64,000 bases of DNA from Symbiodinium natans (taxonomy: Eukaryota > Sar > Dinophyceae > Suessiales > Symbiodiniaceae). Positions 12,601-21,335 of the stretch are shown here, piece after piece. Within the stretch, counting starts at the first letter, position 1, and each line of letters opens with the position of its first letter. The notes beneath the pieces are model-generated. The model saw nothing but the letters and a program-made list of their open reading frames with translations. It ran no database searches and was not told the origin of the DNA. Made by a program: the position numbers and the translations under genes. The stretch spans positions 501,501-565,500 of the forward strand of contig CAJNDS010002115.1 of the NCBI GenBank assembly GCA_905221605.1. The letters are read 5' to 3'.

Positions 12601-15600
12601 TAGAATAATTAGGCACCGCCTTCACAAGATGCGGTTGGCTTTTGAGCTTATCGGAACTGGCCATGTGACCAGGTTTAATGCTTGGAGCAGGCCACAGTAC
12701 ATCCATCAGTGTTCGAATAATATTGTGATACGCTAGAATTAATGTTGGACTCGCTTTTAGTGTGGGGGGGTCCCCCCCCCCCCCCCCCCCCGGCCCCCCA
12801 AACAATTTTGGGGTTTTCGAGAAAGTAATGTGGGATGGGGCTGGGACGGGGGCTGGGGGTAGGGCGGCTAGGGGTCGAGGGTTGAGGGGAAGCCTTGAAG
12901 CTTGAGGGTCTAAGCTTTCCAGGCTTTGTAGCTCCACGGTCGCCGGGGCTCCGCATTAATGCGGACCACCGAAACAACTTGCTAAAGCGAATCAGGGCAG
13001 CTCGTGGGCTACTCCCTTGGAAAATTGTTTGGGGGCCTGTTTCGTAATGAAATTTTACAAGGAATTTAAATAAGGCTGGACACCAAGAAAATCGGAGTTT
13101 CTTATTCATTTTTTGTTTTTAGTTTTTGGCTCCCCGGCCCCCCGCCCTTCAACGGGGGGTTCTGTATAAGATTTTCGGAACATCGCATAATAGCGGTCCC
13201 ATCCACTAAAGCGGGTGCAACATTAATAACAAACCACTATAGCAGGGTTGAGTTGTGCAAGTCTGTGCCGCTTCGTTGGTCCCGTGAGCTGGCAGAACAA
13301 ATGGTGGTGGAGATGCTTCGGGAGAAGGACAAGCTAATGAAAGAGCCCGGGCCCCAGATAAAACCAGGGTTTAGGGTTTAGGGTTTAGGGTTTAGGGTTT
13401 AGAAATGGACATCTATTGGCCCATCCTCCAAATTTGCCCTAACCCCCATATTCACCCGCAACGCCTAGCCTTCGGGCCCAAGACTCAGTCTGGCGAGGAT
13501 GATGAAAGCCCTTTAGAGCGTCAGGGTCTGCTGATTCCGCCTAGACGTTGCAGGAGACGCGTATTGTTGTGTGGTCTTCGCGTGGCCTTGTGTCTTTTTT
13601 GCGGCTTGCAGGGCAGATCTGAAGCCTCAGATGAACAAAGGGCCTGGGGTACATGTCAGGGTTGGCAGGATTGAGGATGGACCCATGTGGTGAAGCAATC
13701 TTTTGTTTTGGTTCAGGGCGGGTGGATGAGCGGCTCTGCAGGTGGGGACGTATCGCTAGCTAAATTTTAAAAAAATTGTTCTGGTAAGCACAGCCCCGGA
13801 AGGTTCCAGCATTGTTTTGACGAGATGGACACGAACGGGTCTGGAGAGATCGAATTCGAGGATCCGAAACTTCGGCAACGAAGTCCACAATTGCTTGCAT
13901 CCTGACAGTCTGTCTAAGCTTTAAGCCCCGGGTGCACGGCTCAGTATTCTCGTGGTAAGGGAGTTCGAGTTGCTTCGGGCCCTGTCAGGGTCAGACAGTC
14001 CCCCTATTTTCGGGATATCGGCCATCAGTGCGAAAGGCCACGGGCCAAACGGCTTACTTCAGGCTTCACCAGGCATTGACATTGGGTCCGTGGTCCGGGG
14101 TGCAGGCTTGGACGACAAGCGTGAACACTGCCTATATAAACCTCCCTACATGGCCTGCTAGTAGGGTTAGAAGTACCCTAATCTTAGTCACCCTACTTAT
14201 AACCCCACTTCTAGCTACCCATGAACCTTCAAGTATTGCCAAAAGTCTTCAGGGTAGTTTCCGCAGGAGCTCGAGGAGTTGCTTGAAAACCCGGGCATGC
14301 AGGCTTATCTGCCCGGGGGCCCGAGCATCTGTGGTTCAGAGTTTCAAGGCTCGAGGTTCAGCAAGTGGCCAGGTTTGGGGTTTGGGGTTTAGGGTTTAGG
14401 GTTGTTACCCCTAAATCCCGACCTGCTGAACAGAAAGGCGAGGCTTCTAGCATGGCGCAGCTACTTCCGGTCAGGTGCACTTCCAGGGATTGTAGAGTTT
14501 CGGGTTTAGGGTTTCAGGTTTCTTGTCGCTTTTCCAACCTATGAGGTGTCTTTGCTGCCTGGCCTGCTTGAAGCTTCATGGGTACTGCACTTATGTATGT
14601 GTAGGGCAGAAGTGGTGTACTTAGAGCCCTAAGCAAGGCACATCTAATCGGTAAGCTTCAGGCGGTGAAGCTCTATTGTGGGGGGGGGGGGGGGAAAAAC
14701 TCACAAAGGTCTCTCCTCCCGAAGAACCCTACTATACAGCTACTTTAGCCGGAAGTGAGAGTTAAAAACGCCAGGCAGCAAAAGTACAGCAGGCAAAGCC
14801 GATGGCAGCTGATCTATAGTGTCATTTTTTCTCAACCCCACGATTATCCGCGGTTCTTCCACACCCATAGATTGCGCTGCTTAGTTCACTATACTTGGCG
14901 GGAAGAGCTTGCGAGGTCTCATCTCCACATCAGCACCAGCGGTGCTTGGTATGCCGGCTGCAATGTGCTTCCAAAAGTTTGGGGTTCGCGCTCTCGCGAT
15001 GGTTCAGGGTCCAGGGTTTCTATACTATACAAGTTCGAAAACGTGTCGTGCCTTCAAGTTCCTCTCTACATGTCCCCCTGTGAGCATTCGCAAAAGCCAC
15101 ACTGCTATTGCAACTGCCGTTCTGCTACTTCGCACTGCAAACCCTTCTTGGCCCTACTTGTTGTGGTACCCTTGCAAGTTTAGAGTCTGGGGTTCAGAGC
15201 GAACCTCACAAGCTTGTGGCAGCAAAGTAGTTGTCTGATCAGGAACATTTTCAAGTTGCTCGACAAAGACGAAACTGGATCCGTCTCTCTGCCGGAGTTG
15301 CTTGGCGGCCAGCGGCAATTGAAGCTTCAGTTGAAAGTGTATGGGGCATCAAGTTTCCTACGTGCGGTGCAGTTTTCGGACGACGGAGAGGGCGCACCCC
15401 ACTACCTCTTCTTAATTTTCCACCCCTTGCAGGAAGGGGCCTCATCCATCTCGCATAGCTACCTCTTCAGTTTAACGTGGGGGCTGCATCGAGCCGTCGC
15501 AGGCGGAAAGACAAAAGAATCGCCTCAACCCTAAACCCTAAACCCTGAAAGGCCCTGAACCATGAGACCCCCCGGCCCTCGCGCCTTGACCAGGTTTGTC

Positions 15601-16215
15601 GAGGGCCTTTTGAGCCTTAAGGCGCCACGGCAGAACTGTGGGCTTGAGGGCTTACGATGGGAATTTCCCCCTTCTTCTAACAGTCCTTCATAGGGATGAT
15701 AATAGGGGGTACTAGAATCCCTATGAATGACTGTTGGTATAAGGGGGAACATCCCAAGTTTGAGGGCTTCCGGTGGGCAAGTGGTTTTCGTTTTCAGCTG
15801 TTGGCCCCCTACAAACGTGAGAATTTCAGTGCCCGAATTCCCTGTAGAGTTGTGTCGGGGCACTGCCTATTATTTGAGCGTTTATGGGTGTTTTTCTTCG
15901 GCCGATAGGTGCTGGGCCTTCAGGGGATCTTGAAACCTGAAATTCTAAAAAGAGTATAACCGAATTCAGAATGGGGCCATGACATGCCAATGACTAGCTG
16001 AGTAGCTAGTACTCTCACTAAGCAAGGCCAAGATGCCGAGCTTCTAAACATGTTGGACCGCAAGTGTGCGTCCAGTTTTGAAGCCTTAGACGTCCCGTAA
16101 CTTCGACCAGAGTAGCCTTCGCTGCGAGCTTTACCAGGGCCTCAGCAAGACCGTCGACATCGCGGCGCTCCAGTACGATGTGAAGAAGATGAATGTCGCC
16201 AAATGCCCAGACTAA
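3641..16215 (+). CDS. Channel 1: single-domain voltage-gated cation channel with two EF-hands (gene span)
   Basis: Predicted plasma- or organelle-membrane ion channel of the six-transmembrane voltage-gated class, with C-terminal calcium-binding EF-hands. Sixteen short exons join in a single phase-compatible frame of about 343 codons: pre-S1, S1, S1-S2 linker, S2, S3, S4, S5, pore, S6 (two exons), C-linker, coiled segment, EF-hand 1 (two exons), EF-hand 2, and a C-terminal exon ending in TAA at 16213-16215. S4 has six arginines at every third position. Both EF loops carry canonical ligands. Further N-terminal exons probably exist upstream, and an extra exon between S5 and pore, or before EF-hand 2, cannot be excluded. 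Donors are a mixture of GT, GC and GA. Whether it conducts sodium or calcium cannot be told. Exons make up about 8 percent of the span; introns carry repeats. Identity is quite secure, exact borders less so. Confidence 0.8.
4053..4138 (+). CDS. Channel 1 exon: S1 segment
   Basis: Acceptor TCAAG|G, donor GAT|GTAAGG. Encodes IFAFMILVSSVAVGAEVEY, a hydrophobic helix ending in the G-x-E-V-E signature typical of S1 in protist voltage-gated channels. Confidence 0.75.
4781..4889. repeat. Inverted-repeat element, family C copy 1
   Basis: Starts GTGGCAGCCCAGTGGTGCCC and ends CACTGGGCTACCAAG; internal arms CCCTTTACCC/AAAGGGTACCC form a hairpin. Lies in the intron between the S1 and linker exons of channel 1. 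A partial second 3' half (CTGGGCTACTAAG) follows at about 4938-4952. Confidence 0.75.
4975..5021 (+). CDS. Channel 1 exon: S1-S2 linker
   Basis: Acceptor TGTGAG|T, proposed donor CA|GCAACT (GC type). Encodes STAMSNELPAVFAGL, joined to the next exon as ...AGLQILFF, which reads as a normal entry into S2. The GC donor was chosen because it alone keeps the phase. Confidence 0.5.
5495..5579 (+). CDS. Channel 1 exon: S2 segment
   Basis: Acceptor ACGAAG|G, donor CGG|GCCTGA (GC type). Encodes ILFFVAFLVELSIRLLAFG, matching S2 with its conserved E-L-x-x-R-L core, followed by aromatic residues. An in-frame TGA follows at once, so splicing before it is required. Confidence 0.8.
5675..5794. repeat. Inverted-repeat element, family C copy 2
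   Basis: Terminal inverted repeats CTTGGTAGCCCAGCGGTACC and TTACTGGGTTACCAAG, flanked by TATG on both sides. It sits in the S2-S3 intron of channel 1. The left end contains a GT-donor-like GGTAGC; the right end is an AG acceptor-like CCAAG. Confidence 0.8.
6078..6137 (+). CDS. Channel 1 exon: S3 segment
   Basis: Acceptor CCTGAG|G, donor ATT|GCATGA (GC type). Encodes GWNIFDLIVVIFAGVEAI, the W-N-x-F-D signature of S3. TGA follows in frame, which again demands a splice. Confidence 0.85.
6493..6659. repeat. Inverted-repeat element, family B copy 1 (degenerate)
   Basis: Contains AGTCCTTCATAAGG on the left and GATGAAGGACTGTTAG followed by TATAAGGGGGAACATG on the right, with CCCTAAA heptamers and a long C run (about 6589-6607) between the arms. 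Lies in the S3-S4 intron of channel 1. No clear target-site duplication. Confidence 0.6.
7382..7681 (-). pseudogene. Tyrosine recombinase C-terminal fragment
   Basis: A 99-codon open frame reads like the catalytic C-terminus of a tyrosine recombinase (Crypton- or DIRS-like): GGATSYARRGVPFHIIQM, then LGRWKSDAY, then YIRYSHSD with the candidate catalytic tyrosine. The usual H-x-x-R just before GGA is replaced by S-T-K-D and the N-terminal half is absent; the open end abuts a CCCTAAA tract at 7688. It lies antisense in the S3-S4 intron of channel 1. Probably a dead mobile-element remnant. Confidence 0.7.
7780..8001. repeat. Compound palindromic element, family F
   Basis: Long terminal inverted repeats of about 28 bp (CCAGGTTCTTAGTC + GGGAATGAGGGAAT, mirrored at the right end) enclose four tandem near-palindromic units of the type ACCCTATATAATCCCTTAAAGGGTATA, here given in two parts: ACCCTATATAATCCC and TTAAAGGGTATA. 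Lies in the S3-S4 intron of channel 1. Confidence 0.75.
8100..8173. repeat. Uniform CCCTAAA tract (about 10 units)
   Basis: About ten perfect CCCTAAA heptamers with no variants, inside the S3-S4 intron of channel 1. It contrasts with the degenerate tracts elsewhere and so is probably young. Confidence 0.95.
8541..8598 (+). CDS. Channel 1 exon: S4 voltage sensor
   Basis: Acceptor TCTGCAG|G, proposed donor TTCG|GCAGCG (GC type). Encodes ARFARIIRVVRFLRQLRAF: arginines at positions 2, 5, 8, 11, 14 and 17, a perfect every-third pattern for a voltage sensor. Confidence 0.85.
9031..9182. mobile_element. Inverted-repeat element, family B copy 2, with 10-bp target-site duplication
   Basis: Starts GGGATGCTCCCCCTTATA and ends AAGGGGGAACATCCC; inner arms contain ACAGTCCTTCATAGGGATGA and related copies. 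The flanks carry an exact 10-bp direct repeat GACCAGGCGT at 9019-9028 and 9183-9192. This is direct evidence of insertion by a transposase-type reaction. Located in the S4-S5 intron of channel 1. Confidence 0.85.
9550..9641 (+). CDS. Channel 1 exon: S5 segment
   Basis: Encodes MGIILYLFATTMTQAVLEHL, typical of S5 with the F-x-x-x-x-T-Q-A core. Proposed acceptor CAAAG|CT and donor ATA|GTGCAA. The start is uncertain: a second acceptor at 9571-9572 would shorten it. Confidence 0.7.
10177..10293 (+). CDS. Channel 1 exon: pore loop
   Basis: Acceptor TTCGAG|G, donor AAG|GTGCAA. Encodes YFLFQAVSGGTNWARDV, matching the pore helix and filter region (L-F-Q-A-x-S-G-G-x-x-W), then a linker. An earlier GTGCAA at 10228 is an alternative donor in the same phase. 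Confidence 0.75.
10852..10900. repeat. Inverted-repeat element, family A copy 1 (minimal)
   Basis: Short hairpin GGTTCATGGGTAG ... CTACCCATGAGCCTCCAAG followed by TA, abutting a TTTAGGG tract on its left. It sits 55 bp upstream of the S6 exon of channel 1. Confidence 0.6.
10956..11002 (+). CDS. Channel 1 exon: S6 segment, first part
   Basis: Acceptor AATCAG|G, donor CT|GACGCT (GA type). Encodes VFVFIIYVMITAFAL; the last leucine codon is completed by the next exon. This gives ALLNVVTGFF, the classic S6 ending, which strongly supports the GA donor. Confidence 0.85.
11128..11168 (+). CDS. Channel 1 exon: end of S6
   Basis: Acceptor CCGAAG|G, donor GG|GTAGGT. Encodes NVVTGFFCCLVSM. The N-V-x-T-G-x-F string is a hallmark of the S6 end in voltage-gated channels of protists. 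Confidence 0.85.
11648..11676 (+). CDS. Channel 1 exon: post-S6 linker
   Basis: Acceptor TTCGAG|G; encodes ESAIEMAAA, in phase with the preceding exon to read GESAIEM. The proposed donor GCT|GACAGA is of GA type. The exon could run a few codons further (ADR). Confidence 0.65.
11727..11815. repeat. TTTAGGG tract (about 12 units)
   Basis: Nearly perfect TTTAGGG array with two interruptions (TTTATAAGG), inside the post-S6 intron of channel 1. Confidence 0.9.
12530..12612. other. Small AT-rich island
   Basis: AT-rich stretch with words such as ATACAATAG, GATATTG and ATAATG, unlike the surrounding sequence and similar in words to the islands near 19.8-20.3, 40.5-40.75 and 46.2-46.35 kb. No coding signal. 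A long C run follows at 12775-12791. Confidence 0.5.
13289..13338 (+). CDS. Channel 1 exon: charged helical linker
   Basis: Acceptor CGTGAG|C, proposed donor AT|GAAAGA (GA type). Encodes LAEQMVVEMLREKDKL, a charged helix of the kind that joins S6 to the EF-hand module. Phase matches both neighbours. Confidence 0.6.
13803..13860 (+). CDS. Channel 1 exon: EF-hand 1, first part
   Basis: Acceptor GGAAG|G, donor GAG|GATCCG (GA type). Encodes FQHCFDEMDTNGSGEIEFE. The calcium loop starts at D-T-N; its twelfth position, the invariant glutamate, is the first codon of the next exon. Confidence 0.8.
14160..14234. repeat. Inverted-repeat element, family A copy 2 (left end missing)
   Basis: Right arm CTAGCTACCCATGAACCTTCAAG followed by TA; left arm reduced to TAGTAGGGTTAGAAGTACCC. 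It lies 32 bp upstream of an EF-hand exon of channel 1. Confidence 0.6.
14267..14310 (+). CDS. Channel 1 exon: EF-hand 1 end and following helix
   Basis: Acceptor CCGCAG|G, donor CT|GCCCGG (GC type). Encodes ELEELLENPGMQAY. The leading glutamate completes the EF loop of the previous exon. Confidence 0.8.
15243..15336 (+). CDS. Channel 1 exon: EF-hand 2
   Basis: Acceptor GATCAG|G, donor AAA|GTGTAT. Encodes NIFKLLDKDETGSVSLPELL then GGQRQLK. The loop D-K-D-E-T-G-S-V-S-L-P-E has all canonical calcium ligands. Confidence 0.85.
15654..15759. mobile_element. Inverted-repeat element, family B copy 3, with 10-bp target-site duplication
   Basis: Contains AACAGTCCTTCATAGGGATG and CCCTATGAATGACTGTTGGT, ends GGGGGAACATCCCAAG. 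Flanked by an exact 10-bp direct repeat TTGAGGGCTT at 15644-15653 and 15760-15769. Located in the last intron of channel 1. Confidence 0.85.
16138..16215 (+). CDS. Channel 1 terminal exon
   Basis: Acceptor TACCAG|G. Encodes GLSKTVDIAALQYDVKKMN and ends with TAA at 16213-16215. The string K-T-V-D-I-A-A-L-x-Y matches the segment (usually A-K-S-x-D-x-x-x-L-x-Y) that follows the second EF-hand in dinoflagellate channels. Confidence 0.75.
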   Translation, partial: GLSKTVDIAALQYDVKKMNVAKCPD

Positions 16216-17503
16216 GTCTTGAATCTTGATGGGGTCAGTGCTGAGCGGGTTAAACCCTAAACCCTATAAGACCCTAAGCCCTAGACCCTTAACCGTTGGG
16301 GACCTGGGAGGCTTGAGCCTAACACTGCGCCGAAGTTGTGTCCAGACCGGGGAAACATAATGAGTTCGGGTTTTGGGGTTGGGTTGGGTTTTTTTGGGGG
16401 GTGGGGGGGGGGGGGGGGGGGCCTCGCCGGGGGGGGTGGAGGGGCATTCAGAGCGAGAGAGCGCCGCAGGAACAGGGTTTGCTGATGAAAACTAGGGTCC
16501 TTTTGTGGGGGAGGGGGGGGGGTTGGTTGGGCTGTGGGTTTCAGAGGCTGTGAGAGAGAGTGAGAGAGCGAGAGAGGTAGAGGGCGAGGTGCGAGAACAC
16601 AACTTGTGCAAGCCACGGCTTGCAGTGAGGAGTTCTTCCCTCCCTGAAAGCAGACTTCCCACACAACTTGAGAAGCAGCATAAACCGACCGCCGATGCCT
16701 TAAAGGCAGCCAGAAGATGGCCGAGGGCGAGGGCTTTAAGTCTAAGTGGTTTAAGAGGAGTTCCCGCAATCCTTAGAGATCTTTGAGGCGTTTCTGGGTG
16801 CACAGGTACGTATGTATCTCCAGCCCTGACATGCAAGCACAGCCCGAAGGGATAGGGAGTTCGGTGCGCAAAGTTGCTGGAACTGGCCGGCGCGACTGGA
16901 AGCCGGCAGAAGATCCTGAATGAGGAAGATCGTGAAGAAAACAAGGAGGGTTAGGGCTCAATGGGGTGTAGGGCAAACTGTGTGGCTGTCAGGGAGCTCT
17001 TTACCCGACTCGTTTGTTCAGGTTTTTTGGCCTCACCTTGAGCATCGAAATTAACATGACTCTGCACTCTGCGCATTCCAACATCACATGAAAGGTGTTT
17101 CTGCTCCATCGTGGGCTGGCGGGGTGGGGTAGAACGCGGGACCTTTGGTTCTTAGCCGAGAAAAAGCCAGCAACATGAGCCCTTTGAAGAATCAACAGGC
17201 ACGCGTCTAGCAAACAAAAACGCCCAGCCTTTCACGTCAGCACTTCTGCTGTCTGCGGGGCTTCCGTTTTGTTTTTATCTCATCAGCCCCGAAAGCCCGG
17301 AAGCCTCAATGCTGGCCACCGCCAGGTCCTGCGAGACTTTATGGAGCAACTTTGGCCAAAGACCTGGGCCCCCCCAAAAAAAAGCGGGTTTAGGGATTCT
17401 TGGGTTTAGGGTCGGGGTTTGCTGCGCAAGAAAAAAACGGGGGCGTGATTCGGGAGTTTGGGGGGTTGCAAGGCATGAGCTTATGGCATTTTTTTAAAAT
17501 CAG

Positions 17504-17621
17504 CTTGGTAGCCCAGTGGCACCCTGTTTTGCCTTTTTTTTTCTTGGTTCGTTCCCTTATAAAGTAACCAACCCAAGAAGAAAGGGCGCCCTTATCATAA
17601 TGTGGTTACTGGGCTACCAAG
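17504..17621. repeat. Inverted-repeat element, family C copy 3
   Basis: Termini CTTGGTAGCCCAGTGGCACC and GGTTACTGGGCTACCAAG are near-perfect inverted repeats; inner arms GGTTCGTTCCCTTATA and AGTAACCAACCC. Best-preserved family-C copy in the window. No telomere-like insert. Confidence 0.85.
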
Positions 17622-17686
17622 CTAGGGGGCAGAGAGGGCAAGGAGTGGCGCTTTGCCGGTCAAGACTTGGACTTCAGGTCTCTACT

Positions 17687-17778
17687 GGGGGGTTTACGAC
17701 AATAAGGGACCCCTAGTCTAGATCCCCACATGGTAGGCTCCCCTTATAATAAGGACCCTGTAAGGTACCCACGAATTT
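17687..17778. repeat. Inverted-repeat element, family E copy (degenerate)
   Basis: GGGGGTTTACGACAATAAGG on the left and GTACCCACGAATTTCGG on the right, with CCCCTTATAATAAGGACCC inside. Related to copies near 37.9, 46.5, 48.1 and 62.6 kb. Confidence 0.55.
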
Positions 17779-18126
17779 CGGAAGAATGGATGAGCGAAGA
17801 GGACTGGAGAAGGTTGTAGCTTCTGGAAACCCTGTTTTCAACCTCAGCCATTCTCAGGTTTTGAGATACTGAAATTACCACGACATTTCAGCTTAAAGCA
17901 ACCCTGAGAGAAGAGAACAAAAAACAACCTTACACTGGTTTGCCGCGCTGGTGCTGAATAGGTGTTCAGCTAGTTCAATCGAAAACGCAGCGAGGTACGT
18001 CGAATCTGAGATGCTTGGCTTCAGCTTGTGACATGGTTGTTGCAGATGTGTAAGGCCCTTTATTTATAGCTAGCTTTTACTCACTTTGGGATTCCTTATA
18101 AGCATGGCCACCAGAGGGACCCTAAT

Positions 18127-18227
18127 CTACTATTTGCTTAAGAACCCCAAAGAACAAAAATCGCCCTTATAAGAAAGAATACCTTTTTTTTTTGGGGGGG
18201 GGGGGGGGTTCTTAAGCAAATCGTAGC
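18127..18227. repeat. Inverted-repeat element, family D copy 1
   Basis: Termini CTACTATTTGCTTAAGAACC and GGTTCTTAAGCAAATCGTAG. The centre is a T run followed by a G run (about 18184-18208). Confidence 0.75.
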
Positions 18228-19789
18228 CTAAACCCGAAACCCTAAACCCCAAACCCTAAACCCTAAACCAATTAGTAGTAATTTAATCCGTCACGATCAC
18301 CCAAGCATGTGTGCGTCATGTCGGCGTGGGGCTTCCCAAGATCCGAGAGCACAGGCACACAGCAGAGGGTTTGGGGTTTGGGGGTTTGGGGTTTAGGGTT
18401 TAGGGTAGGGTTTAGGGTGTAGGGCGTTGCCGCGTGAGGTTCACGAAGCTTGGCCAACTTCTTCCTGACAAGTCGTCGGAAAAGTCAATGGGTGATAACG
18501 CGCTGGACATGGACATGTGAAGGCTGCAAGGTTGATGAGGGACGTCTCGAAACCTAAATTCCGGAACCCAGCGATATGCAAAATGAAGATGAGATGCTGA
18601 GTCGTTCCCTGGCATACACACGAACCTCGCATGAGTTGCTGCAAACTCGGCTGTGCATTTGCACACCCAAATGGGTCCATGTATCATCCGTGAAGGTAGA
18701 CGAATGCGGCTACAAGTATCCCTCAGAAACGTGGACCCAGTTGGGACACAGGTCCATGATGGGCCATGCCGCCTGCTGTTTCCATGGGCACTAGGCCCCG
18801 ACGCGCAAGCAGAGTCCGAGACGAGTCAATTCGGGTTTAGGATTCAGCGTCTACATTGGCACCCCTTTTCTTCCCCAAACAGGAGTAGAATCCCCTTCAA
18901 GGAAGCCCCTAGAAGAGTACCAGCGTGCCCTCAGATTGTCGCCTTAAGATTCTATCGGAGGAGGGCTGCTAGGACCCGGATCAGCTTGCAATAGATTTTT
19001 CACTTCTGCAGATGAGTTTTCAAATGAGCTGGATTTGTCCCTGCACCTATGATGATGACAGTGATTTGGCCAGTGCTTGAACGTCACGGCGGGTCACAAT
19101 GGTGAGACCAACAAAACCAGCTCAACTAGCGATGAACGGTAATCGGACTGCCCAAGCGTCCGGTTGCTGTGAACTGCTTTCGGCCATGTCAATCTTTGAA
19201 GTCTAGTGTCATTCTAACTTGAGGTGCGGGTATTGAAGGCCAAACGACAATCTAGAATGGCAGTCGTAGCGTCTTGCCGGCTACGATGAAGCATTTGCAT
19301 CTTGTCGGTAGTCGCCGCCGCACTTGTAGAAGACCTGTGCCGCGTGCATTGCCAGGCGGCAGAGGCATGCCACCCACAAGTGCTACAAGACAACTTCCAG
19401 CCCGATTTAGAAGTTCCATCGGTCTAAACACCATGTTTCGTGCAAAAGCGTTTCGTGCGGCAAGTACCCTGGACCCTAAACCCTAAACCCTAAACCCTAA
19501 ACCCTAAACCCTAAACCCCAATGGGTTGAAAGCTCTTGAGTTTCGGTTGCCCATCAAACTGGCTGCTTTGACATGGCCAGCTTGAATCCCGGGTTTCCTG
19601 GCTGCGAAAGCTTGGCGCGGACATGCCACCAACCCCTCTACATGGTTAAGGCTTTGGGGGTTTGAGGGTTTCGGCCTTTGGGGGTTTGAATGATGAAGCC
19701 TAAGGCGTGAACCTTATAAACCGCAAGAGCTCCGTCCGAAAGGCTTGCCCGGCCTTATGAATCCAACCCAGCTCTGCACGCTAGATGGG

Positions 19790-20300
19790 GTAGTTATGTA
19801 CTGTAGGATCAGGTTTCTATATATCTGCAAGCAGCGACCCGTCATAATGTACGAAGGGAAATTAATTAAGATCACAGAACAAAATGGTATGGTATAAAAA
19901 ATATTACCGGACTCATACAATAGTACAAGACCACGGTAAGATACGTATTTAAAATACGCTATTATATTACTACCCTAGTAAAAACTGAAACAGAATAAAA
20001 TCGTTCAATGTTATAACAATATGGTAGCATGATATCACAATATAACAATTGAGTATTAACATATGCAGTAACACGCCTACGTTACATACTACAATGATAC
20101 AACAAGGATATAATAATGTAGTAGTATAATCACATAAATAGTATAATCGTACAATCATATTATCATACAACCACATAAATACATGCATTAAACAAAACTC
20201 TCATAGTATACTCATATTGTACTGCAATAATAAAATTACAGAATTTTTACCCGTATAATAAGGTATACTAATCGAATACACAATGTTCAGATAGTGCTAT
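19790..20300. other. AT-rich island
   Basis: About 500 bp of strongly AT-rich sequence made of short words such as ATAGTA, ATATTA and TACAAT, without stable reading frames. It stands out sharply from the flanks, which are near 50 percent GC. It could be an organelle-derived or decayed insert; no gene is recognisable. Confidence 0.6.
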
Positions 20301-20993
20301 TAACGCTACATCCTCCGTGGCCATGAGCCTTCACGTAGCTCAAGCTATTGAGCGCGCAAAGCCAAGCAGACCCCCGTCGAGGAAGCGCGTCATTTCTGGG
20401 CGCTTTAGGTGTTGATCTGGGCCCCTAAACTGGGGCTCACTTCAGCTGGCATCGGCTCTTACGCCCAGCTTCAATGCTTCACCTGAAGGCTGACGGGGTC
20501 TATGCCGGATTACTCTTTCGGAGAGCTAGACCAGGATAGGCTTAAGGCCTCATCATAAGATGGTTGCACTTGAAGGGTGGGATTCTCGGTCAAAGCCGCC
20601 TTGCTCCTTGAGACTTATGCTTTATGGCTGTTATGGTTGGGACTTCGAAATTATTGCAGAGAGCTTTGAGAACTAGTGAAGCCCAACTCGGAGAAGCTGG
20701 GCCCCAAGCCATGAGGGCACGTAATGAACTCCCACGCGGCCTCTCAGTCTCGGTGGAGAGCAAAAAGCGCGCGCAACGAAGATCCCTTTCGTTTCGTCTC
20801 TCACGGAGAGGGCGCAAAGTTCCGTAGGGGGGTGTGGAGTTGCTGTGCTCAGGTTCGCAAATACCCGCACAACGCCCGCCAACTGATGAGATTCTTCGAC
20901 GTGCGCGTTAGACACATGTTATGTTTCCCATTTGTCCCAAGTACTCGTGACTCCCGTTTCAAGTGGGATCCTGTTGATGTCTGCTTGGAGGTT

Positions 20994-21093
20994 CATGGCT
21001 AGCTATAAGTAGGCTTAGAAGTGCGATAACTATACTTATAACCTTATTTAGGGCCCTTATAACCCTACTGATAAGTACCCATGAACCTTCCAG
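20994..21093. repeat. Inverted-repeat element, family A copy 3
   Basis: CTTGGAGGTTCATGGCTAGC at the left and GTACCCATGAACCTTCCAG followed by TA at the right; inner arms TATAAGTAGGCTTAGAAG and AACCCTACTGATAAG. It lies directly upstream of the retroelement insertion. Confidence 0.75.
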
Positions 21094-21123
21094 TAGCCCC
21101 CCGAAACCCTAAACCCTAAACCC

Positions 21124-21139
21124 TGGCTCAAGGCTCAAG
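21124..21139 (+). other. Tandem relics of the dinoflagellate spliced leader
   Basis: TGGCTCAAG followed at once by GCTCAAG. The dinoflagellate spliced leader ends TTTTGGCTCAAG, so this is the 3' end of one leader copy followed by a shorter one. Such tandem relics are known where trans-spliced mRNA was reverse-transcribed, re-inserted and trans-spliced again. It sits exactly at the border between CCCTAAA repeats and the GC-rich retroelement. Confidence 0.75.
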
Positions 21140-21335
21140 GTTTCCCCTAGATGAAGAACCGAATACTATCTTCCAAATAGACCCTATTCCTGTTGAGCCA
21201 CCCACGACCTTAAACCAGCCCCTGCCTAAACCCGAAATAGAACCCCCCTCCGTCGAAGACTTACGGGGCGGACCTGGGACGGACGTGCGCGTGCACAGAC
21301 GTACAGCGCGCTCGTGTCCCGTGCGTCTCGCGGTC

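Larger units (their letters stand above)
16216..21123. other. Stretch without a recognised gene
   Basis: Contains G runs (16400-16422), CCCTAAA/TTTAGGG tracts (about 18240-18270, 18380-18415, 19468-19520), family C, D, E and A elements, and an AT-rich island. Coding-like scraps appear at 16640-16810 (including EIFEAFLGAQ before GTACGT) and 18440-18720, but none resembles a known family and none could be joined. Confidence 0.5.

Noticed and set aside
16281-16944. Overlapping Pro- and Leu-rich minus-strand frames
   Set aside because: Low complexity from G runs, with no family resemblance.
17040-17215. tRNA-like or small-RNA-like segment
   Set aside because: No cloverleaf with matching arms and no B-box-like GTTCGAATCC were found.
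19332-19410. Zinc-finger-like string CAACIARRQRHATHKCYK
   Set aside because: The spacing loosely resembles an integrase zinc domain, but the frame is short, isolated and without other retroelement motifs.
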